Shown here in pieces: positions 1-8,099 of a stretch of DNA of 64,000 nucleotides. The position numbers and the translations under genes are program-made. Origin of the DNA: CAWGGS01 sp046704745 (GTDB lineage: Bacteria > Desulfobacterota > Desulfobulbia > Desulfobulbales > Desulfocapsaceae). Position 1 is the first letter of the stretch; the number at the start of each line of letters is the position of its first letter. A model generated the notes under the pieces. The model was not told the DNA's origin, did not search any database, and saw only the letters and a list, made by a program, of their open reading frames with translations. Location: positions 1-64,000 of the forward strand of contig JBJKRL010000055.1 in assembly GCA_046704745.1 (NCBI GenBank), read 5' to 3'.

Positions 1-103
1 CGGTTCCTCACGAAACCGCCCTTGCTTTCGGCTAGTATTTATGTTCCTGTCATCACGACAGTAACAGGGTTTACATACAGGGGACTTGCACCCCATAAGA
101 TCA

Positions 104-165
104 CGCCCGTGCCGGGCGTACACAAAACATTCCAGCTGAAGCCATAAACTACGCGGCTTCAGCTG
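104..165. repeat. Two hairpins upstream of vapBC
   Basis: There are two inverted repeats in a row: a 5 bp stem at 104-108/114-118 and a perfect 11 bp stem at 133-143/155-165 (CAGCTGAAGCC). The motif ACGTTAT follows. Hairpins of this sort next to toxin-antitoxin genes are typical of cassette or repeat junctions, but the integron core sites are not convincing here, so no class is assigned. Confidence 0.5.
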
Positions 166-197
166 AACTTTACGTTATCTTGATGAAATAAGATTAA

Positions 198-233
198 TTG
201 ACATGCGCTATCGTATGATGCATATAAATACAT
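198..233 (+). promoter_or_regulatory. Possible vapBC promoter
   Basis: A perfect -35 hexamer TTGACA lies at 198-203. A TATAAA at 223-228 sits at a long 19 bp spacing; weaker -10 candidates lie closer. The overlapping TATG-N3-CATA palindrome could be an autoregulatory VapB/VapBC operator, as is usual for this family. No Shine-Dalgarno sequence is visible before the vapB ATG, so the message may be nearly leaderless. Confidence 0.35.
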
Positions 234-428
234 ATGAGAACTACATTAAACATAGATGATGAAATATTGGAAAAGGCTTCGCTATTGACGGGTATCAAAG
301 AAAAAACTTCTTTAGTTAGACTTGGACTTGAAGCTTTGATTGCCCACGAGAGCAGCAAACGTCTTGCCATGCTTGGTGGTAGCGAGAAAAAATTGCGTTC
401 AATTCCGAGAAGAAGATCAACTAAATAA
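234..428 (+). CDS. vapB: VapB-type antitoxin
   Basis: This encodes a 64-residue protein whose N-terminus (TTLNIDDEILEKA) has the beta-strand and helix pattern of a ribbon-helix-helix DNA-binding domain. The basic tail would wrap the toxin. It lies 2 bp before a PIN-domain gene, which is the standard vapBC order. The predicted role is to neutralise the PIN RNase and repress its own promoter. The DNA is AT-rich compared with the core genes later in the window, which fits acquisition as a mobile module. The family call rests on pattern and neighbour. Confidence 0.85.
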   Translation: MRTTLNIDDEILEKASLLTGIKEKTSLVRLGLEALIAHESSKRLAMLGGSEKKLRSIPRRRSTK

Positions 429-430
429 AG

Positions 431-790
431 ATGATCCTAGTTGACACTCCAATTTGGGTTACCTATCTCCGGGATGGCGATGATCATTTGCAACTGCTTC
501 TTATTGAAGGTGAAGTCATGTGCCATTCACACATCATAGGTGAATTAGCATGTGGTAATCTCTCAAATAGAAAAGAGATACTTTCTCTTCTGCAAGCATT
601 ACCCCAGATCCCTCCGGTTGAATTTGACGAATATTTATACTTTATCGAGCAAAACCAATTGGATGGCAAAGGCATTGGTTTTGTAGATATACACCTTTTA
701 GCTTCAGCAAAGTTAGCCCGAGTAAAATTGTGGACAGCAGACAAAAGACTTAACGGAGCTGCTACAAACTTTGGTATAAATTACAATTAA
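431..790 (+). CDS. vapC: VapC-type PIN-domain ribonuclease toxin
   Basis: This is a 119-residue PIN-domain protein. The four expected metal-binding acidic residues are visible: D5 in MILVDT, E38 in GELACGN, D86 in FVDIHLL and D104 in TADKRL. VapC toxins are Mg2+-dependent RNases that cut tRNA or rRNA, but the target cannot be told from sequence. The usual MILVDTSVW start reads MILVDTPIW, a small change beside the first Asp. The gene looks intact and is translated with the vapB antitoxin just upstream. Confidence 0.88.
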   Translation: MILVDTPIWVTYLRDGDDHLQLLLIEGEVMCHSHIIGELACGNLSNRKEILSLLQALPQIPPVEFDEYLYFIEQNQLDGKGIGFVDIHLLASAKLARVKLWTADKRLNGAATNFGINYN

Positions 791-887
791 ATATAAAATA
801 ACCGTCGCTTCAAGAGCGACGCGAAAATACCGTCGGATTTTCAATCGAAAGTTATCGGTCTCGCCTTTCAATCGAACCGTTGTGCAT

Positions 888-916
888 AAAAAAACCCCTA
901 ACGGTTAGGCCAGGGG
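888..916 (-). terminator. Rho-independent terminator, minus strand
   Basis: Read on the minus strand, CCCCT pairs with AGGGG around a 12-base loop and is followed by seven T. It could end minus-strand transcription arriving from the decayed region at 0.9-2.0 kb. No intact minus-strand gene is present to explain it. Confidence 0.55.
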
Positions 917-1103
917 CCTAAAGAAACATAAAAAAGATGGGGATGTTAAAGAATAGAAACGCAATTTGGAGTTTTTCGGGTTTATTTGGTAAACTAATGG
1001 TTGAGTATCACAAGTTCAGAACCGTCGAAAAAACCAAGTAATCGAAAAATTCTATTATCGAGTTTACATCCCGAAACGAGGGATTGTCTTCTAAATCTAG
1101 GCG

Positions 1104-1166
1104 CAACGGCAAATTTTACCGGAGGCATATAGGTAATTTTCCGAGGATTAAATTTGCCGGCGCAAC
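1104..1166. repeat. Dispersed palindromic element, copy A
   Basis: CGGCAAATTT (1108-1117) and AAATTTGCCG (1150-1159) form perfect inverted arms around a spacer containing GGAGGCATATA and CCGAGGAT. The arms are flanked by direct GCGCAAC copies. The same spacer words and arms recur near 29.4, 37.3 and 38.75 kb, which defines a genome-specific repeat family. Confidence 0.6.
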
Positions 1167-1423
1167 GACGAGCTAGGAGAAAAGCGCCGTTTTCGGATGG
1201 AAACTACCTAATTGAACTCGAACATCCCAAATATCATCGGTAGATTCGAGCTTCTTGAAATAATTGCGAGGGACGATGGCGGTGTCAAGGTACTCCTCCA
1301 CTGGCCATTTGCCACTATTGGTTTTGTAAAAAACAATCTCTCACATCACAAAATGTAATCATATATGCGAACATATGTCAGGCATGGACTTATAATGCGT
1401 TAAAAATACAATACAATTTGTAT

Positions 1424-1998
1424 ATCGGTATAGGGACGGCCATCACTGACCGCCCCTCCCGGGCCACCTGGCATACGGATCGCGGACCAAGGCGGTTCTG
1501 CTTATCAAGACAGGAGATGAACACCAGGGAGAAAGCGTTTCAGATTTCGACGAAAATACGCATTCGGCAACGCAATTATCACCCGCTTGACCTTGCTCAT
1601 CCGTTACACACCCTTGCGGGCATTGCCGGCACTTACCGCCAGCCGATGAGAAATCCCTTGTTTTCCCAGTTCCCGGATCCCGGTGGACGGATTCTTCCTC
1701 TGTTTCCAGAGAATAGTACGCAGTCGCCGCACGATCCAACCATGAAGCGATCGGAATCTGCTGGTACTCCGCGTGAGACGGTAATAATTCCACCAGCCCC
1801 GGAGGTATTGGTTCAAATGGTAGACAATCTGGTGAATCGACTTTCCACAACTACGGTCAGTCAATTCACGCACCCGGTTTTCATATCATTTTATCGCTTT
1901 CGAATGGATGCGGGTACACGTCTCATCCAGCTTACTGGTGAAACTAAAACCGAGAAAACACATCCGCCATCCGCCACGCATGGGTGATCTGGTTTGTA
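1424..1998 (-). mobile_element. 3' remnant of a group II intron
   Basis: On the minus strand this holds the C-terminal part of an intron reverse transcriptase/maturase, followed by a domain V/VI-like region. That region has GAACCGCC pairing with the GGTGG/GGCGGTC side and ends CCCTATACCGAT, as many bacterial introns do. The 5' exon junction, ribozyme domains I-IV and the catalytic RT core are missing, so the element is truncated near 1998 and cannot be autonomous. The adjacent RidA gene starts about 45 bp further on, so the truncation point may mark a deletion or insertion junction. Confidence 0.8.
1505..1998 (-). pseudogene. Group II intron reverse transcriptase/maturase, C-terminal fragment
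   Basis: The reading frame shows FLGFSFTSK, then YENRVRELTDR, then LNQYLRGWWNYYRLT and WIVRRLRTILWKQ, RELGKQGISHRLA, NARKGV, RMSKVK and LPNAYF. This is the thumb plus the group II maturase-specific domain. Two in-frame stops break it: a TGA just before YENRV and a TAA where the family has Trp after NARKGV. The palm with its YADD motif is absent. The gene is a dead fragment. Confidence 0.82.
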
Positions 1999-2042
1999 AT
2001 CTATGATAAGAGGTGCGCGAGCATCTTCTCAAGAGATCAAAA

Positions 2043-2456
2043 ATGAAGACAAAAAAAATTAACGTATCTGGTCTTGGTCGTCTCCCTGCCTTTTGCCATG
2101 CAGTGATTGCTGGGGATTTTATATATGTTTCAGGTACACTGGGAACTAAATCAAACTCAATGGAGCTTGTAGAGGGTGGAACCGGGGCGGAAACCGCTCA
2201 GGCCCTTCAGAATATTGGCCTCATTCTAAAGGAATGCGGTGCCTCCCTTTCCGATCTTGTAAAAGTCAGTGTTTTTCTGGCTGATATAAAGACGTTCCCA
2301 GAAATGAATGATGCCTACCTTGAAGTGATGGGCGGTGATCCTCCCGCACGTATCACGGTTGGTGGAGCCGAATTAGCACGTGGAGCTGCGGTCGAGATTG
2401 ATGCGGTTGCATACAAGCCAAACGCGATGTCCGGCGGAATTACCGATACTCAATAA
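2043..2456 (+). CDS. RidA (YjgF/YER057c/UK114) family protein
   Basis: The 137-residue product has the RidA fold signature: a VSGTLG segment near residue 30, the DLVKVSVFLADI strand-helix and the PPARITV motif. The Arg of that motif binds the substrate carboxylate in enamine/imine deaminases. RidA proteins hydrolyse reactive 2-aminoacrylate-type imines made by PLP enzymes; subfamily members may have other roles. ATG 2043 is preferred; an in-frame GTG at 2013 would add ten residues that align with nothing familiar. The gene is followed after 9 bp by a PhzF-like gene, so the two are probably co-transcribed, perhaps to act on the same metabolite. Confidence 0.85.
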   Translation: MKTKKINVSGLGRLPAFCHAVIAGDFIYVSGTLGTKSNSMELVEGGTGAETAQALQNIGLILKECGASLSDLVKVSVFLADIKTFPEMNDAYLEVMGGDPPARITVGGAELARGAAVEIDAVAYKPNAMSGGITDTQ

Positions 2457-2465
2457 GGAAGCATA

Positions 2466-3311
2466 ATGAATTCTGGAACACTTTATCGTAGAGTGGCCTT
2501 TACGGACACCCCAAAGGGTGGCAATCCCGCCGGAGTTTGGGTTGGTGAGACCTTGCCATCTGTAGATGTTATGCAGCGAATTGCGGCTGAAGTCGGTTAC
2601 TCCGAAACCGCCTTTGTGGCGCCGACTAGCGGACAGAACCGAACGATTCATTACTACAGTCCTGAGATTGAGGTACCGTTTTGTGGTCACGCTACTATTG
2701 CGACAGGTGTAGTGCTCGGCGAGACCGAAGGTGACGGTACATATCGTTTAGCAACTCCTGTGGGGGAGGTCTCAATCACCGTTCATTCCCAAGGTGGGGT
2801 ACGTGAAGCCTCGTTGACTTCAGTGGAGCCAAGGTACACAGGGGCCTCCGATGTGCTTGTCAACGAAGCGCTCTCCGCGCTTGGCTGGCAAGCCAGTGAT
2901 GTCGATATCTCAATTCCTCCAGCCAGAGCTTACGCCGGGGCATGGCATTTGGTATTGGCCGTCAATGATCCGCATAGACTGGCCAAGTTAAATTATGATT
3001 TTGAGAGACTGAAGACGCTTATGCTTCGAGAAGGACTTACTACACTACAATTGGTGTGGCGAGAGAGTACGAATGTATTTCACTCTCGCAACCCATTTCC
3101 AGTAGGTGGGGTTGTGGAAGACCCAGCCACGGGCGCGGCGGCAGCAGCGCTTGGGGGGTATCTCCGAGAAGCCGAACTCGTTGCTGCGCCCTCCACCATT
3201 TTCATCCGTCAAGGGGAAGCGATGGGTTGTCCGAGTCGACTGACAGTCGAAATACCTGCTACAGGAGGAATTGTGGTAAGGGGTACTGCGGTTCCGATTG
3301 AGGTAGAGTAA
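2466..3311 (+). CDS. PhzF family isomerase/epimerase-like protein
   Basis: This 281-residue protein has the two-lobed diaminopimelate-epimerase-like fold of the PhzF family. Diagnostic motifs are GGNPAGVW near residue 20, GYSETAF around residue 46 with the proposed acid/base Glu, FCGHATIATG near residue 76, and EDPATGAAAAALGGYL in the second lobe. PhzF members isomerise small hydroxy or amino acids; the substrate here is unknown. It follows a RidA gene with a 9 bp gap. An attC-like site starts about 50 bp after its stop, so the pair may have travelled as a gene cassette. Confidence 0.85.
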   Translation: MNSGTLYRRVAFTDTPKGGNPAGVWVGETLPSVDVMQRIAAEVGYSETAFVAPTSGQNRTIHYYSPEIEVPFCGHATIATGVVLGETEGDGTYRLATPVGEVSITVHSQGGVREASLTSVEPRYTGASDVLVNEALSALGWQASDVDISIPPARAYAGAWHLVLAVNDPHRLAKLNYDFERLKTLMLREGLTTLQLVWRESTNVFHSRNPFPVGGVVEDPATGAAAAALGGYLREAELVAAPSTIFIRQGEAMGCPSRLTVEIPATGGIVVRGTAVPIEVE

Positions 3312-3360
3312 TGTCGAAGGAAGGTTGCGCAATCGAGTGCGGCGTCAATCCGTAACAACC

Positions 3361-3434
3361 GCCCAACGAATCGCTTCACTGGATTTTCACTCCGCTGCGC
3401 TTCGTGAAAACCAGTGAACTCAACCCCGTTGGCC
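3361..3434 (+). repeat. attC-like recombination site
   Basis: GCCCAAC at 3361 matches the RYYYAAC core and GTTGGCC near 3429 matches GTTRRRY with one mismatch. Between them CACTGGATTTTCAC (3377-3390) and GTGAAAACCAGTG pair as an imperfect stem with one extrahelical base, around a 13-base loop. This is the layout of integron cassette attC sites. No integrase is in the window, so it is an orphan site or a cassette scar. Confidence 0.6.
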
Positions 3435-3446
3435 TCAGAATAATCT

Positions 3447-3827
3447 ATGAGATATGACGAGTTGAATGGAGATCAGGAAGAGCCCTTTGTGATTGATATG
3501 ATCACATGGCCTAATTGTACCACGCTTCTTCGATATCTTGAGAAGAAACTTGGAATCAAAGTGCTATCAAAAAGTTCTTGGTTGCCGAGCGGAGATTATT
3601 TTGCTGAATTTGAGTATCGAGGCTTCGAGTTTGAAATCCAAACACCATTATCAACGCCTTGGTTAGTTGCCAAAAAAGGTTGCCCCCGGGAGGTGTTTGG
3701 TGAAATCCTCAATCAATTAGATCGGTATCGCGGCTGGATGCCTTTTGGTGGATACGCATTCTTTAAATATTTACGTTTACCCTCATACCGAGGAAATTGT
3801 TATAAGAGCGCCAGACAAGAATATTGA
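3447..3827 (+). CDS. Hypothetical protein, possible integron cassette gene
   Basis: A 126-residue, mostly soluble protein of no recognised family. It is rich in aromatic residues (YFAEFEYRGFEFEIQT; GWMPFGGYAFFKYL), and the middle could form a beta-sheet. The ATG lies 12 bp after the attC-like site, the spacing typical of promoterless cassette genes, and the base composition is AT-richer than the RidA/PhzF genes before it. Function is unknown. No second attC was found after the stop, so only one cassette boundary is supported. Confidence 0.5.
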   Translation: MRYDELNGDQEEPFVIDMITWPNCTTLLRYLEKKLGIKVLSKSSWLPSGDYFAEFEYRGFEFEIQTPLSTPWLVAKKGCPREVFGEILNQLDRYRGWMPFGGYAFFKYLRLPSYRGNCYKSARQEY

Positions 3828-4403
3828 TTATGGCTCATTATTAAGTCTGCTCCCAAGCCGAGCGGCCGATCGGGTAGCCGGGGGTTTATTCTCCCCCCAG
3901 CCCCCATACCATTGATGCTCCCATTGCCTGTTTTATCATCATGTCTTTGGTGTCATGTTTTTTATTGTGGTTTAGTTTTTCATTGAGTGGTCTATTTACC
4001 CGCAAGCGTCGCTAGCCTGACGTTCTTGAAAAATTCAGCTTGATAATAAATTTAACCTGTAAATACCTATAGAGATAGCGGGGCGCTTCCGACTCGGAAC
4101 AACCCATCTCACCTACTGCAATCAGGCAGAACAATTCCCGATAACGTAGAACATTCCTTCTCCTCCCGAAAGTCTCCGCATACGACGCCTTCATACTTGA
4201 CACACATTCCCCTCCGGATGATATACTCAATTTTGGTGTTGTTCATCGACCAGCGCCTTCGGATTGGAGCAGGAATCAAGGCAGGAAGGCCAATTAACAC
4301 ATCTTTTGGGAGTTGCACTCCAAATGGTGCAAAACGGTCACGAGAGGGACGTTCACGCTTCTTCTCAAAATTGTTCTAAAGCATGTAAAAAGGCAGGAAA
4401 CGC
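3828..4403. other. Gap without a recognised gene
   Basis: No supported coding sequence is seen on either strand. The stretch contains a GC-rich hairpin (GGGGG/CCCCC around 3880-3900, no T-tract). Near 4197-4227 a TTGACA and a TATACT at 19 bp spacing may drive the membrane-protein cluster starting at 4404. Confidence 0.4.
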
Positions 4404-4685
4404 GTGGAGAAAGAAAAAGGTCGCAAAACGGCAGGAGTGATCATCGCCCTTAGTCTCGCTGCCGCTGTGGCCATTTGCTCCAGCCCGCCGCTGTGGCAGA
4501 CCTGGGTGCTGTCCATTCTCGGAGTGGTTTTAATGTTCGTTGCCGCAGTGAAGTTTTCGGCACTCTGTATTTTATCGTTTAGAAGAACCAACAGAATCCA
4601 GGGGACCCTCTACGGCATACTTGCTCTCTTCTTCCTTCTGCTGATAATGGCCGGAATTCAGCATATCATAGAATTGCTGAAGTAA
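4404..4685 (+). CDS. Small integral membrane protein, unknown
   Basis: This 93-residue protein starts at a GTG preceded by GGCAGGAAA. It has about three hydrophobic segments: residues 11-26, 31-52 (WVLSILGVVLMFVAAV) and 68-88 (LYGILALFFLLLIMAGI). The N-terminus is charged and presumably cytoplasmic. No family is recognised. It lies 45 bp before the coding start of the Sel1-repeat gene and likely shares its transcript, so the three genes at 4.4-7.4 kb may form one envelope-associated unit. Confidence 0.6.
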   Translation: MEKEKGRKTAGVIIALSLAAAVAICSSPPLWQTWVLSILGVVLMFVAAVKFSALCILSFRRTNRIQGTLYGILALFFLLLIMAGIQHIIELLK

Positions 4686-4730
4686 TGTCATAATTCACTT
4701 ATGAAACAGGACTTTCAGGAGTATTTGCAC

Positions 4731-6863
4731 ATGACAAGATTGCTCTCCACTTCCCGTGCCGTCTTCCTATTGACCCTTGCAGTCCAGTTCTTCCTGTCTG
4801 CACCGCAGGCGATGGCGGATTATGCGCACGCCGTTTCCCTCTACAACAACAAGGAATATTCTGAAGCCTTCAGAGAATTCATGCCACTTGCCGCACGGGG
4901 GGATATGGATTCCGAACAGGCCATCGGTCTCATGTACGAACACGGCCGTGGCGTCAAACAGGACTACTCCCAGGCAGCATATTGGTATGAAAAGGCAGCC
5001 GCCCAAGGCCACGAAATCGCGGAGGGCAATTTGGGAGTGCTCTATCGGGATGGGCGGGGTGTAAAACAAGACTATAGAAAGGCACTCAAATGGCTCAGCC
5101 AGGGAGCCATGGGAGGTGATCCATACGCTATGCTTAACCTCGGGGCCATGTATGCCAACGGCCAGGTAACGCCGGCCGATCCTGTGGAAGGCTGGGCCTG
5201 GGTGTTTCTGGCTACACAGCAAAATGTTCCCGGTGCTCAAAGAGATCTGGCCAGTATCAGCAGAACACTTTCCCCCAGTGACATTGCCCGTGCTAAAAAC
5301 CGGGCGTCAGATCTGCAAAAACGTATTGACGAGGATGACGAGGACAGCGGCTACCAGGGTCCTGCCAGCCAGAAAAACACAGGAAATGAGTGGTCCCCCC
5401 TTCTCGTTCCCGAAAAGGCCGCGCCTGTCCAAACCAACCAGGATACTGTTTGGAAAACCTGGGAGAAACTCGGCATAAAGCTTGACCATCCGGCAGGCTG
5501 GACAGCCGGAGCTGAAGAAAACGGCTCCGTGAAACTGGAAGGCGTACGGGGAGAACGCCTGATCATCTGGCCGGTCTTCAGCCGCAAACGGATCAATGAC
5601 AGGCTGGCCGTTCGTCTAGTGGATCTAATCACCCGAAAACTCGAGCCGGGCAACCGGCTGGAGAAGGCCAGGATCGTAAAATCCGGGATCGTCAAGGCCA
5701 ACGGGAGCTGGAGGCAGAGACAATATACCGCCGTGATGGTATGGACCACCACCGACAAAGGCGACGCCGCAACCTACATCCTGGCATCCGCACCACAGGC
5801 AAGCTACATGCAGGCTACCTCCGACTTTAGCAGGATCATACAAAGCCTCTCGTTGCGCGGCGAACAAACGCCTTCCATGCCAGTTGGACAAAACAGAAAA
5901 CCATATGTCAGGTATACCACCTTTACGGATCCCACCGAAGGCGCCTTTACCGCGGAGGTCCCCGTTGGTTGGCAGGTTGAAGGCGGAGTGGCCCGATTTA
6001 ACGCTTCGGATGTACGCCCCTGGCTTCGCCTCCTCTCGCGGGACGGCAGTATCCTTGTTTTTTTGGGCGATCCCAACATCCCCAGTATGATTGCTCCCAA
6101 CAGAGCCCTCCTCAATATGGGTTTCCCCGAAGGATCGATTTATAATGCCGGCTATAATCAACGGTTTCTGATTAAGTCCTATCTTCCCGGCAAGCAATCG
6201 GCAAACGTCTATGCCTTGAACAACCTTTCAAGGGATTGCAGGAACCCCGATGTCAAGCAGTATCGGGACCGGCCGGAAGTCTCTGCTGCCATCAACCGGA
6301 TATTCAGAAAATACCAATCCCCCTTCGCACGTGAGCGGCTGGATACCGGTGAGATTTCCCGTAGCTGCCCCGAAACGGGCCACTCTCAGTATGTGTTCGC
6401 CGGGACCCTGCTCTCCCAGTTCCAAACCTACCAGGGAGTCTTCTCCATGTGGGTTTTGAATTACCTCTACGGTTTTGATGCCCTGGAGCGGTCGGCCTCT
6501 ACCGCGCTGGCCGTCACATCGCATATGGCCGACAGCTTTAGAGTAACTGAACAGTGGGCCCGCATGAACACCCGAACCCAGGGTGATGTCTCAGCCATTA
6601 TTACTGAGACCGGCAAGGCTATTGCCAAAACAGTGAGCTCCGGTTTCTGGAATGCTCAGCGAAGCGGTGACAGATCCATGGAAAAGGTAGGGAAAGCTAT
6701 CCTCGGCATTCAAGATACCATCGACCCGCTGACCGGGGATAAGGTCGAGATCGACTCGGATATTAAATATGGCTGGATAGATCACCAGGGACATGTCGTT
6801 GGAACGGAAACCGAGACTATTCCGAACATCAATTTCAGGCCGTTACTGATGGTGGATCAATAG
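4731..6863 (+). CDS. Exported Sel1-repeat (TPR-like) protein with large C-terminal region
   Basis: The product is about 710 residues. The second in-frame ATG (4731) is chosen because AGGAG lies about nine bases upstream. It begins with a Sec signal peptide ending at AQAMA-type sequence before DYAHAV. Next come three or four Sel1 repeats with alpha/alpha signatures such as AAYWYEKAAAQG, LGVLYRDGRGV and ALKWLSQGA. Such repeats make protein-binding superhelices. The rest, about 450 residues, contains two similar-looking beta-rich segments (for example GIKLDHPAGWTA and GAFTAEVPVGWQV), each followed by a short hydrophobic helix. That C-terminal family is not recognised. The neighbouring membrane proteins suggest an envelope role. 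Confidence 0.7.
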   Translation: MTRLLSTSRAVFLLTLAVQFFLSAPQAMADYAHAVSLYNNKEYSEAFREFMPLAARGDMDSEQAIGLMYEHGRGVKQDYSQAAYWYEKAAAQGHEIAEGNLGVLYRDGRGVKQDYRKALKWLSQGAMGGDPYAMLNLGAMYANGQVTPADPVEGWAWVFLATQQNVPGAQRDLASISRTLSPSDIARAKNRASDLQKRIDEDDEDSGYQGPASQKNTGNEWSPLLVPEKAAPVQTNQDTVWKTWEKLGIKLDHPAGWTAGAEENGSVKLEGVRGERLIIWPVFSRKRINDRLAVRLVDLITRKLEPGNRLEKARIVKSGIVKANGSWRQRQYTAVMVWTTTDKGDAATYILASAPQASYMQATSDFSRIIQSLSLRGEQTPSMPVGQNRKPYVRYTTFTDPTEGAFTAEVPVGWQVEGGVARFNASDVRPWLRLLSRDGSILVFLGDPNIPSMIAPNRALLNMGFPEGSIYNAGYNQRFLIKSYLPGKQSANVYALNNLSRDCRNPDVKQYRDRPEVSAAINRIFRKYQSPFARERLDTGEISRSCPETGHSQYVFAGTLLSQFQTYQGVFSMWVLNYLYGFDALERSASTALAVTSHMADSFRVTEQWARMNTRTQGDVSAIITETGKAIAKTVSSGFWNAQRSGDRSMEKVGKAILGIQDTIDPLTGDKVEIDSDIKYGWIDHQGHVVGTETETIPNINFRPLLMVDQ

Positions 6864-6865
6864 AC

Positions 6866-7399
6866 ATGCCTATGAAAAATGATCTCGGTGAAACTACGGG
6901 GAAGGTCCTGCAACGTGTGCATATTCAATGCCGTATGTTGTCCTTCTGGACCATGATCTTGCTGGGACTCATGAATGTGGGAGCAATTGCCGTCCTTGCT
7001 GACATTCCCGGCGGGATGCCTATCGTTCTCGCTCCTTCGCTGCTCCTGCTGCTCTTCGCCGTCTGGATGTTTCTCCTGGCATGGGGATACTGGACACTGA
7101 CCGTGGAAGCAGGAGACGACGGACTGCATATCCTGGCTCCGCGTGAACGGTGCGGCGTCTTTCTGCCCCCTGCCCAGGAGCTTATCTGCCGGTGGTCCGA
7201 GGTGGAAAATCTTGAAACCCCGGTCCGGAACAGAGCGAGAATACCGGGAACAGGCATGCTGCTGCGCATGCCCACGGATACATTGATCATTTCAGCAAAA
7301 GGACGGCAACCGCTCCGACTGACCTATAGCATGGTCAAAAATCAAATCCATGAAATCGCAGCCTTAATCGGCGAAAAAACTCATTTGGGGGCTACCTGA
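6866..7399 (+). CDS. Two-helix membrane protein, unknown
   Basis: This 177-residue protein starts 2 bp after the Sel1 gene stop, so translational coupling is likely. Two transmembrane helices lie at about residues 25-45 and 50-75, followed by a cytoplasmic or periplasmic beta-rich domain of roughly 100 residues with a WSEVENLETP motif and repeated strands. This layout resembles bPH-2-like or photosystem-assembly membrane proteins, but no motif is firm. It probably works with the Sel1 protein. Confidence 0.6.
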   Translation: MPMKNDLGETTGKVLQRVHIQCRMLSFWTMILLGLMNVGAIAVLADIPGGMPIVLAPSLLLLLFAVWMFLLAWGYWTLTVEAGDDGLHILAPRERCGVFLPPAQELICRWSEVENLETPVRNRARIPGTGMLLRMPTDTLIISAKGRQPLRLTYSMVKNQIHEIAALIGEKTHLGAT

Positions 7400-7620
7400 C
7401 GCCATTGGTTCAATCCGCCGACCAACCAGTTCCCCTGACTGGGAGTGCAACGGAGCAGAAATCGAAGGTATTGTCACAGAAAAAATCCAATCGGTTACCT
7501 GCGAAAAGTGCTGGAAAGCAATCTAAAAAGAAATAAAAATAGAAACTTTCTAACCAACGTTCGAGCATAGATGAATGACGTTCGTGTTGCTCAACTTCCC
7601 ATTAACTGCTTAGAAAGAAA

Positions 7621-7776
7621 ATGAATATAGAAAATGGAATTATAACTGATTGGAATGAAGAAAAAGGGTTTGGTTTCATAAGCCCTAATGCAGGTGGTAA
7701 GACAATTTTTTTTCACATCAATGATTATAGCCATCGCCATAAACGTCCTCTTAGAAACCCAGAAGTTGGCGCGTGA
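7621..7776 (+). pseudogene. Cold-shock-domain (DUF1294-type) N-terminal fragment
   Basis: A 51-codon frame begins with the OB-fold signature of cold-shock domains: GIITDWNEEKGFGF, then ISPNAGG and IFFHINDY with RNP-like aromatic motifs. In full proteins of this kind the domain continues and is usually followed by a hydrophobic DUF1294 region. Here it stops after KRPLRNPEV, exactly where a dehydrogenase fragment begins in another frame. It is a truncated gene joined to foreign DNA. Confidence 0.7.
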
Positions 7777-8014
7777 GCTTAGTTCACAGGGAAGTACTGT
7801 AAATGCAGTAGCTCCGGGGTTCATTCAAGACACTGGTTTCACTGGCCCTTGGCCAAAATCAATCGTTCAGGATATCGTGTCACAAATACCTGCCGGCCGT
7901 GCAGGCGACACATCAGATATCGCTGAAGCGGTCATGTTCCTAGCAAGTCCGCAAGCCTCATTTATTACAGGTGAAATTCTGAACATCAATGGAGGGTGGT
8001 TGTTCGGACGCTAA
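7763..8014 (+). pseudogene. Short-chain dehydrogenase/reductase, C-terminal fragment
   Basis: The frame carries the SDR C-terminal signature KLARELSSQG, TVNAVAPGFIQDTG, then AGDTSDIAEAVMFLAS and FITGEILNINGGW. It most resembles 3-oxoacyl-ACP-reductase-like SDRs. The Rossmann GxxxGIG motif, the Asn-Ala-Gly motif and the Ser-Tyr-Lys catalytic residues are missing upstream. About 170 residues are therefore lost, and the fragment abuts the cold-shock fragment near 7760. Confidence 0.8.
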
Positions 8015-8099
8015 TAATCTAATAAATCTGCCCAACAAGGCTTTAATAGTTGAGCGCAAAAAAACATGCGCCTGCCGAGAGGCAACGTTATCAGCATAA

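Larger units (their letters stand above)
791..1423. other. Non-coding stretch after vapBC
   Basis: No credible coding frame is seen. The stretch holds the minus-strand terminator, a GC-skewed hairpin (CGTCGCTTC.AGAGCGACG near 813-831) and one copy of the AAATTT-type dispersed palindromic repeat, listed separately. Confidence 0.5.

Noticed and set aside
1418..1987. Plus-strand open frame of 189 codons
   Set aside because: It lies antisense to the group II intron reverse transcriptase fragment and has no protein-like features of its own.
3870..3910. Terminator from the GGGGG/CCCCC hairpin
   Set aside because: There is no T-tract on either strand, so termination is not supported.
8020..8098. 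Second attC site before the DUF4405 gene
   Set aside because: GCCCAAC and a short GCGC hairpin are present, but the right core (GTTATC) does not pair with the left one, and no second stem is seen.
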